The position numbers were made by a program, and so were the translations under genes. A DNA stretch of 8,922 nucleotides from Actinomycetes bacterium (GTDB lineage Bacteria > Actinomycetota > Actinomycetes > Actinomycetales > Dermatophilaceae), in the NCBI GenBank assembly GCA_023451855.1, contig JAEXXY010000382.1, positions 1 through 8,922 on the forward strand. Reading direction: 5' to 3'. This document shows, piece after piece, positions 4,084 to 8,922 of the stretch (the stretch's first letter is position 1; each line of letters starts with the position of its first letter). The notes below the pieces were generated by a model. The model saw only the letters and a list, made by a program, of their open reading frames with translations, ran no database searches and was not told the DNA's origin.

Positions 4084-6615
4084 CTACTCGACGGTGATGG
4101 CCTTGAGCACGTCGACGCGGCTGGCGCGACGGGCCGGCCCGACGGCCGCGAGGGCCCCGACCGCCGCAGCCACGACGATGTAGACCACGAGCGTGGCCAC
4201 GGGCACGCTGATCGTGCGGATCCCGTTCTCGACCATCGCCCGGCTCAGCGCGACGCCGGTGACGGTGCCGAGTGCGATGCCGGTCAGGGCGCCGAGCAGC
4301 GACATCAGGATCGACTCCCGGCGTACGACCGTTCGCACCTGTCGGCGGGTGGCGCCCACGGCGCGCATCAGACCGAGCTCACGGGTGCGCTCGACCACCG
4401 AGAGCACGAGGGTGTTGACGATGCCGAGGATCGCCACGATCACCGCGAGCAGCAGCAGCGCGGTGACCATGCCCAGCAGCTGGTCGATGCTCTTCTGCGA
4501 CTCCTCCGTCAGCTGCGCGCCGTTCTGGACCTGGACGTTGGGGTAGTCGGTGGCCAACGCCTTCTCGATGCCTGACTGGACCGCCGCCGGGTCGGACCCG
4601 GCTGCGTCGCGTACGAGCACCGCCATGTCGAGCGTGGAGGTGACGTTGCGGGCGAAGTCGGTCAGGGGGATGACGAACCCGGTGCCGATGAGGGAGTCGT
4701 GCTCGAAGATGCCGGCAACGCGGAAGGTCTGGGTCCCCGTCTCGGGAAACTGCACCGTGATGCTGTCGCCGGACGCGACTCCGAGCGTCGTGGCCTCCTT
4801 CGTGCTCACCAGCATGGTCCCGTCCCGGAAGTCCGAGAGACCGCCTTGCTGGAAGCCGAGCTCGGCGACGTCGTCGATCCCGGCGGTGTCCAGGCCCGCC
4901 ACAGCGGCGGACGTGCCCTGCACCTTCGCTCCCGTCCACCGCATCTGTACCACCGTCTTGACGTCGTCGCGCTGGCGCAGCACGTCGGCGACCGCGGGGC
5001 TGAACCCGGCGCCCTGGCCGCCGGCCTTGAGGATGAGGTCCGAGCGGTTTCCCTCGTTGACGATGTCCGCGACGGACGCCTTCGTGGATGCCGCCGTGAC
5101 GGTCACGGCGGTCACGACGGTGAGCCCGATGGTGAGCGCCAGCGCGGTCGCTGCCGCGCGCTGCGCCGACCGGGCGACGTTGCGGGCCGCGAGCCGCCAG
5201 CCACCCCCGCGCCGTCCCCTGTCGGCAAGGGTGGCCAGGCCGCGCGCGAGCAGCGGGCCGGCGGCGACGAGGCCTGCGAACGCGAGGAGTGCGCTCAGCG
5301 CGGTGAGCTGCGGCTGGCCGCCGTCGGCGATGCAGAACGCCAGGCCGCCGAGGCCCAGGGCGAGCGAGACCGTTCCGATGACGGTTCTCCTGCGCCCGAT
5401 GCCGCCGCCGACGGCCTGGGCCTCGCGTAGTGCCTCGACGGGGGCGACACGGGTGGCGGCCAGCGCCGGCACGATGGCCGCGACGAGGGTCACGACGACT
5501 CCGACGAGGAGCGCGACCAGCACGGTGCGGGGCTCGACCGCTGCCGAGGTGGTCGGCACGTCGATGCCGATGGCGGACAGCAGTGCCCGGATGCCGACGG
5601 CCAGGCCGACCCCTCCGAGCAGCCCGATCAAGGAGGACAGCACGCCGACGATGAGCGCCTCGAGGACGATGCCGGTCAAGACCTGACCCCGGGTCGCGCC
5701 GACGGCTCGCATGAGGGCCGTTTCGCGGCGGCGCTGCGCGACGATCACGTTGAAGGTGTTCCAGATGACGAAGGACCCGACGAGCAGCGACACGGCCGCG
5801 AAGACCAGGAGCACCTTGGTGAAGATGCCGAGGCCGTCGCGTACGGCCTTGGAGCTCTCGGAGGCCGCCTCGGGACCGGTCTGCGCCTGCACCCCCGACG
5901 GCAGTCGGGCCGCCACGGCGGCGCGCAGCTGCTCCGGGGTGAGCGAGCCGTCGCCGAGGACGTCGATGCCGTCGACCTTGCCGACCTTGCCGAGCAGGTG
6001 CTGGGCGGTCGGGAGGTCGAAGCCGGCGAGCGTGGCGCCGGCGAGGCTGTCGGTCTGGCCGAAGCCCACGATGCCGACGACGGTGAAGGACCGCGTGCCG
6101 TCCTGGAAGACGACACGGGCGGTGTCCCCGACGTGGTAGCCGGCCTTGCGTGCGGTGCCCGCATCGAGAACGGCCTCGTGGTCACCGCTGGGGGCGCGAC
6201 CGGCCCGGAAGGAGAAGTCGCCGGCGAGGCGTCGGTCCGCGCCGATGCTGGCGCCCAGTGTCGGCGCGCCGCCGGGCTGGATGGGCTTACCGGACTTGTC
6301 GAGGATCAACGCATAGCCGGTGACGCCGCCCTGGGCCGCGGAAACCCCGGGCACTGCGGCGACGTCCTGGACCAGCCGCTCGTCGAGCGGGCGGGTCTGC
6401 CCCTGGGTGCTGAGGTCGTTGTAGGCCGGCTTGGCCTTGACCGTGACGTCGACACCCTTGGTGAGCCCGGCGTAGAGCTGGTCGAACGCCTTGCCCATCG
6501 TGTCGGAGAGCACGAAGGTGCCGGCCACGAAAGCGACTCCGATGGTCACCGCGGCGACGGTGAGAACGAGGCGGACCTTGTGGGCGAGCAGGGATCGTAG
6601 AGCGCGCTTGACCAT
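4084..6615 (-). CDS. ABC transporter permease, FtsX-like/MacB type
   Basis: This 843-residue permease has the duplicated two-block FtsX layout. A first membrane segment (about 14-36) is followed by a large extracytoplasmic domain (about 40-260) of the MacB core type. The first FtsX block has three segments (about 264-290, 313-345, 364-388), with the cytoplasmic loop RRRETALMRAVGATRGQV (295-312). Two central segments lie at about 411-430 and 437-460. Then come a segment (484-508), a second extracytoplasmic domain (about 510-705) and a second three-segment block (about 714-742, 766-793, 804-825), with RTRELGLMRAVGATRRQV (743-760). The repeated ExxLMRAVGATRxQV loops are the contact sites for the ATPase. 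The start is ATG 6615 after GGGAGA; the frame stays open further upstream, but that part is the ATPase gene in another frame. TGA-AC-ATG spacing shows translational coupling to the ATPase. Such pairs export or extract lipoproteins, peptides or antimicrobials; this one's substrate is unknown. Confidence 0.92.
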   Translation of the reverse strand: MVKRALRSLLAHKVRLVLTVAAVTIGVAFVAGTFVLSDTMGKAFDQLYAGLTKGVDVTVKAKPAYNDLSTQGQTRPLDERLVQDVAAVPGVSAAQGGVTGYALILDKSGKPIQPGGAPTLGASIGADRRLAGDFSFRAGRAPSGDHEAVLDAGTARKAGYHVGDTARVVFQDGTRSFTVVGIVGFGQTDSLAGATLAGFDLPTAQHLLGKVGKVDGIDVLGDGSLTPEQLRAAVAARLPSGVQAQTGPEAASESSKAVRDGLGIFTKVLLVFAAVSLLVGSFVIWNTFNVIVAQRRRETALMRAVGATRGQVLTGIVLEALIVGVLSSLIGLLGGVGLAVGIRALLSAIGIDVPTTSAAVEPRTVLVALLVGVVVTLVAAIVPALAATRVAPVEALREAQAVGGGIGRRRTVIGTVSLALGLGGLAFCIADGGQPQLTALSALLAFAGLVAAGPLLARGLATLADRGRRGGGWRLAARNVARSAQRAAATALALTIGLTVVTAVTVTAASTKASVADIVNEGNRSDLILKAGGQGAGFSPAVADVLRQRDDVKTVVQMRWTGAKVQGTSAAVAGLDTAGIDDVAELGFQQGGLSDFRDGTMLVSTKEATTLGVASGDSITVQFPETGTQTFRVAGIFEHDSLIGTGFVIPLTDFARNVTSTLDMAVLVRDAAGSDPAAVQSGIEKALATDYPNVQVQNGAQLTEESQKSIDQLLGMVTALLLLAVIVAILGIVNTLVLSVVERTRELGLMRAVGATRRQVRTVVRRESILMSLLGALTGIALGTVTGVALSRAMVENGIRTISVPVATLVVYIVVAAAVGALAAVGPARRASRVDVLKAITVE

Positions 6616-6617
6616 GT

Positions 6618-7382
6618 TCAGTCTCCCAGCCGCTTCATCGTCTCCAGCACGCCGTCGCGGGTGGGCTCCACGAGCTCGTCGACGATGCGCCCGTCGGCGA
6701 GGAACACCACGCGGTCGGCGTACGAGGCGGCGACGGGGTCGTGGGTCACCATCACCACGGTCTGGTGCAGGTCGTCGACCGCAGCGCGCAGGAACCGGAG
6801 CAGCTCGGTGCTGCTGCGCGAGTCCAGTGCGCCGGTGGGCTCGTCGCCGAAGACGACCTCCGGGCGCGAGACCAGCGCGCGTGCCACCGCGACGCGTTGC
6901 TGCTGTCCCCCGGAGAGCTGGGACGGCCGGTGGTGCAGACGGTCCCCGAGGTTGAGGGTCGAGACAACCGTGTCGACCCAGGCCTGGTCCAGGCGCCGGC
7001 CGGCCAGGTCGGCGGGCAGGGTGATGTTCTCCTGCGCGGTCAGCGTCGGCAACAGGTTGAAGGCCTGGAAGATGAACCCCAGCCGGTCCCGCCGCAGGAT
7101 CGTGCGCTCCTTGTCCGAGAGCGTCGCCAGGTCCGTCCCGCCGATGAACGCATTGCCCGACGTGAGCGCGTCGAGCCCGGCGACGCAATGCATCAGCGTC
7201 GACTTGCCCGACCCGGAGGGGCCCATGATGGCGGTGAAGCGTCCGGCGGCGAAGTCCACACTGACGTCATCGAGGGCGTGCACGATCGCGTCGTTGCTGC
7301 CGTAGGTCTTGCGGGCGTGACGAACGCCTGCGGCGACAACCCCTTCTCGAGTGATCGGGGCGGCCTGGGCGGTGTCGGTCAT
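6618..7382 (-). CDS. ABC transporter ATP-binding protein, MacB/LolD type
   Basis: This 254-residue ATPase carries every motif needed for activity: Walker A GPSGSGKST (54-62), Q-loop Gln106 in FIFQAFNLLPTLTAQEN, signature LSGGQQQRVAVARAL (156-170), Walker B VVFGDEP with Glu181, D-loop GALD (184-187) and switch His214 in MVTHD. FQAFNLLPTLTAQEN and GDEPTGALD are typical of the MacB/LolD/YbbA group, which works with FtsX-like permeases. It powers the permease encoded two bases downstream. ATG 7382 gives the usual family length. An in-frame GTG at 7415 would add eleven residues (MLLHATPHPER), and neither start has a clear ribosome site. The DNA just upstream carries a palindromic tandem repeat (7416-7435). 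No two-component or TetR-type regulator is adjacent. Confidence 0.93.
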   Translation of the reverse strand: MTDTAQAAPITREGVVAAGVRHARKTYGSNDAIVHALDDVSVDFAAGRFTAIMGPSGSGKSTLMHCVAGLDALTSGNAFIGGTDLATLSDKERTILRRDRLGFIFQAFNLLPTLTAQENITLPADLAGRRLDQAWVDTVVSTLNLGDRLHHRPSQLSGGQQQRVAVARALVSRPEVVFGDEPTGALDSRSSTELLRFLRAAVDDLHQTVVMVTHDPVAASYADRVVFLADGRIVDELVEPTRDGVLETMKRLGD

Positions 7383-7415
7383 GCGTTCCGGGTGAGGGGT
7401 TGCGTGCAGGAGCAC

Positions 7416-7435
7416 GGTCGGCCGAGGTCGGCCGG
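7416..7435. repeat. Tandem 10-mer forming a palindrome upstream of the ABC operon
   Basis: GGTCGGCCGA (7416-7425) is followed directly by GGTCGGCCGG (7426-7435). Together they contain CGGCCGA-GG-TCGGCCG (7419-7434), an inverted repeat with 7-base arms and a 2-base centre. It lies 34-53 bases upstream of ATG 7382, in the expected promoter or 5' leader region. It could be an operator or a leader hairpin. CGGCCG is cheap to find in DNA this GC-rich, so chance is possible. Confidence 0.35.
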
Positions 7436-8120
7436 ATCCAACGGGTGGTGAGGAGATGAGGTTCAGGGGCGCGCGTCTGGCACCCGGACGACGTCCCGAG
7501 TCCGGATGCGAGCCGCTTCAGCGCTCGCGGGGCGAACGGTGCTCAGGGGCGAACCACCGACGATGAGGCCAGCCGGCGACGGTCCGACGGACCTCGCGAC
7601 GGCTCCCGGCCTTCGCTTCGTCGCGTCTTGCCCGACTCGGCACCATCTCCTCGCACGCGGGGGACGCTACAAGCATCTGGGCGGGAATGTGCGCGATTTC
7701 TACTACCGCGTGGACGGCTGACCTCAGGACCACGCCGCAGTGCGAGCGCGTTTGCGGGGTCGGCGCGCCGTTGGCGGTGCTGGCGCCCACCGGTGACGCG
7801 AATTGGCTGGTGTCACAGAGTTTCCCGCAACAGGGTGCCGTCGTGACTGCCACATCTCCGTCCTCTGCAGGCGTTATCAGCGTGCCGCTCGAGGACCTGC
7901 TTGCACCGGCGTTCCAGAGCCCGTCTCGGCAGATGTTCACGATCGTGGACCGGCATCGAGGCCGTCGTCGAGGCCGGCAGGCCTCTGCGTGGGGACCGGG
8001 TCCTGGCGGACCCGGGGCCCCAGGCGGTGGCGGGCTCCTGCGGAGGATGCGTGCTCGCCTGCCTCCGTAGGCGCTGCGTCGGGGGCCGCTTCCGCAACGC
8101 CTGCCATCAGGACCCCCGAT
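7436..8120. other. About 700 bp without a confident gene
   Basis: Open frames exist on both strands but none is convincing. The best, on the plus strand at 7687-8070 (127 codons), has a plausible first 75 residues (including GVGAPLAVLAPTGDANWLVS). Its third positions are less GC-rich than those of the real genes here, it dissolves into Arg/Gly-rich low complexity, and it has only a weak GGCGGGA upstream. The minus-strand frame 7518-7940 is Arg/Ser-rich with no recognisable domain. The region must hold the ABC operon promoter (near 7400-7520) and the end of the sortase transcript (hairpin at 7991-8021). Confidence 0.4.
7991..8021 (-). terminator. Hairpin downstream of the sortase gene
   Basis: CCGGGTCC (7996-8003) and GGACCCGG (8008-8015) pair perfectly around a TGGC loop. 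After a small internal loop, GGGG (7991-7994) pairs with CCCC (8018-8021), giving about 12 bp. It lies about 100 bases past the sortase stop on the minus strand with no gene between, so it may end that transcript. There is no T-run. Confidence 0.45.
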
Positions 8121-8858
8121 TCAGGCCGGACGTGCGACCATCACGAGGTTCTCGTCGTAGCGGCGCTGCACGGGGTCGAACCGCCCACCGCAGGTGACGA
8201 TGTGTAGCCCCGGTGGGCCATCGGTTCGGAACAGAGCGGCAAGGTCCAGACGCGTCTTGGGCACCGCCTGGACCTCGGTGACGACGAAGCGGCGCAAGGT
8301 CGACCCGGACGCGATGACCACGGCGTCGCCCGGAACCACGTCGGCCAACCGAGCGAGCGGACCGGTGCCGTACCACGGTTCATCGAGGTGACCGGCGATG
8401 ACGGTCGCACCCTGCGGGTCGCCGGGGTGCGCGCTGAAGCGGTACCACCCGGCCTGGGCGGGGCTGCGGGGTAGGGCCATGTCGCCATCCGCGTCGACCC
8501 CGACGGGCACGACGGGCATCCGCAGGCCGACCGCGTCGATGACCAGCCGCGTCGGCGGTGAGGGCGCCGAGGTGATCGCCCTTGGCGTGGCGGTTGCAGC
8601 GGTGATCGGGGCGGCTGGGTCGGCCCCGTTAAAGGCGCCCGGCCCAGGTGTGCGGGCACCGGCGGTCGGGCTCGGGCCCGGCTGGGTGTCCGGCAGGCTG
8701 TCCGGCAGGCCGGTCACGTGGCGCGCGCCGTGCATCGCGGCGCTGAGCGCCACAGCATCACCCTGCTGTGGACTCGTCACCCAGAACACGAGCAGGCCGG
8801 CGGCGAGGGCGGCGACCATCGCGGCCGCCGCCCTCGCGGGCGTGGGTCTCGCTCGCAC
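8121..8858 (-). CDS. Class F-type sortase
   Basis: This 245-residue cysteine transpeptidase is predicted to anchor surface proteins to the peptidoglycan on the outer face of the membrane. Residues 9-28 (RAAAAMVAALAAGLLVFWVT) form an N-terminal membrane anchor. A Pro/Ala/Thr/Gly-rich linker (about 48-102) leads to the sortase barrel (about 103-245). The catalytic set is present: His157 in TVIAGHLDE, Cys223 in HIVTCGG, and Arg232 or Arg233 before YDEN. WYRFSAHPGDPQGATVIAGH and TCGGRFD...RRYDEN match the actinobacterial class F pattern. The start is GTG 8858; an internal ATG at 8819 would cut the membrane anchor. The start lies seven bases past the stop of the preceding gene with no clear ribosome site of its own, so translational coupling is likely. 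The preceding gene's C-terminus looks like a sortase substrate. Confidence 0.88.
   Translation of the reverse strand: MRARPTPARAAAAMVAALAAGLLVFWVTSPQQGDAVALSAAMHGARHVTGLPDSLPDTQPGPSPTAGARTPGPGAFNGADPAAPITAATATPRAITSAPSPPTRLVIDAVGLRMPVVPVGVDADGDMALPRSPAQAGWYRFSAHPGDPQGATVIAGHLDEPWYGTGPLARLADVVPGDAVVIASGSTLRRFVVTEVQAVPKTRLDLAALFRTDGPPGLHIVTCGGRFDPVQRRYDENLVMVARPA
8688..8711. repeat. 12-bp tandem duplication inside the sortase linker
   Basis: GTCCGGCAGGCT (8688-8699) is repeated at once with one mismatch in the last base (8700-8711). It encodes LPDSLPDT at residues 51-58 of the sortase linker, read from the minus strand. It is a small in-frame duplication in a low-constraint segment. Confidence 0.6.
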
Positions 8859-8865
8859 GGACCCG

Positions 8866-8922
8866 TCAGCGGGTCGGAACGGTGCGCCGGCGGGTGAGCA
8901 GCACGACAGCTGCGCCGAGGGC
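8866..8922 (-). CDS. C-terminus of a probable cell-wall/surface protein (partial)
   Basis: The minus strand is open from the window edge to TGA at 8868-8866 and reads ALGAAVVLLTRRRTVPTR. A run of small hydrophobic residues followed by RRR and a short basic tail is what the end of an LPXTG-type sorting signal looks like: membrane stretch, then cytoplasmic stop-transfer. The gene ends seven bases before the sortase start. In actinobacteria, class F sortases are often beside the surface protein they anchor. Only 18 residues are visible, so the LPXTG motif and the protein body lie outside the window. It could equally be an ordinary single-pass membrane protein. Confidence 0.55.
   Translation of the reverse strand, partial: ALGAAVVLLTRRRTVPTR

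Noticed and set aside
4550..5686. 378-codon plus-strand open frame opposite the permease
   Set aside because: It is Ala/Ser/Arg/Pro low complexity produced by the GC-rich third positions of the real permease gene on the other strand.
6616..7188. Extension of the permease frame upstream to give a 1034-residue protein
   Set aside because: This part lies wholly within the ATPase gene in another frame and is Arg/Ala/Gly-rich; ATG 6615 has a ribosome site and starts a normal FtsX-like N-terminus.
1..8922. tRNA, rRNA, CRISPR array, insertion sequence or attachment site
   Set aside because: No cloverleaf-like arms, regularly spaced repeats, transposase-like frames or terminal repeats with target duplications were seen on either strand.

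Overview
The window is high-GC DNA with strongly GC-biased third codon positions in its clear genes. Three features point to an actinobacterium (Actinomycetota): a class F-type sortase, a short GLLxGxRAG-type YtxH-like protein, and start codons lying six bases after TANNNT boxes, as in leaderless transcripts. I cannot place it below phylum. No rRNA, tRNA, CRISPR array or recognisable insertion sequence was seen.

Left part (1-2066). An upstream gene may end at 25-27, followed at once by a strong long-armed hairpin (26-85). A YtxH-like small membrane-associated protein (304-663) follows, with a stress-sigma-like GGGTAT box upstream. Next is an atypical short-chain dehydrogenase/NAD(P)H-binding protein (785-1483). 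It is convergent with a small 80-residue protein of unknown function (1555-1797, minus). The stretch 1798-2066 has no intact gene but may hold a frameshifted helix-turn-helix remnant.

Centre (2067-3900). A one-component regulator (minus) joins a GntR-type winged helix to a LacI/GalR-type sugar-sensor domain, the architecture known from AraR. It diverges from a small secreted protein of unknown function. The AT-richer gap between them holds repeated CAGT/ACTG half-sites overlapping the regulator's -10 box, which suggests autoregulation and possibly control of the secreted protein.

Right part (4084-8922, all minus). A MacB/LolD-type ABC transporter operon has the ATPase first, then two bases later an 843-residue FtsX-like permease. 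It ends at a 13-bp hairpin shared with the convergent secreted-protein gene. About 700 bp without a confident gene then separate it from a class F-type sortase. The sortase lies seven bases after the end of another gene whose visible C-terminus (hydrophobic residues, then RRR) looks like a sortase sorting signal. That pair is probably a surface-protein/anchoring-enzyme unit cut by the window edge.

I see no convincing evidence for a wholly new system. The points most worth following are the divergent hybrid regulator with its unknown secreted partner, the recurrent leaderless-type starts, the hairpin at 26-85, and the sortase pair.
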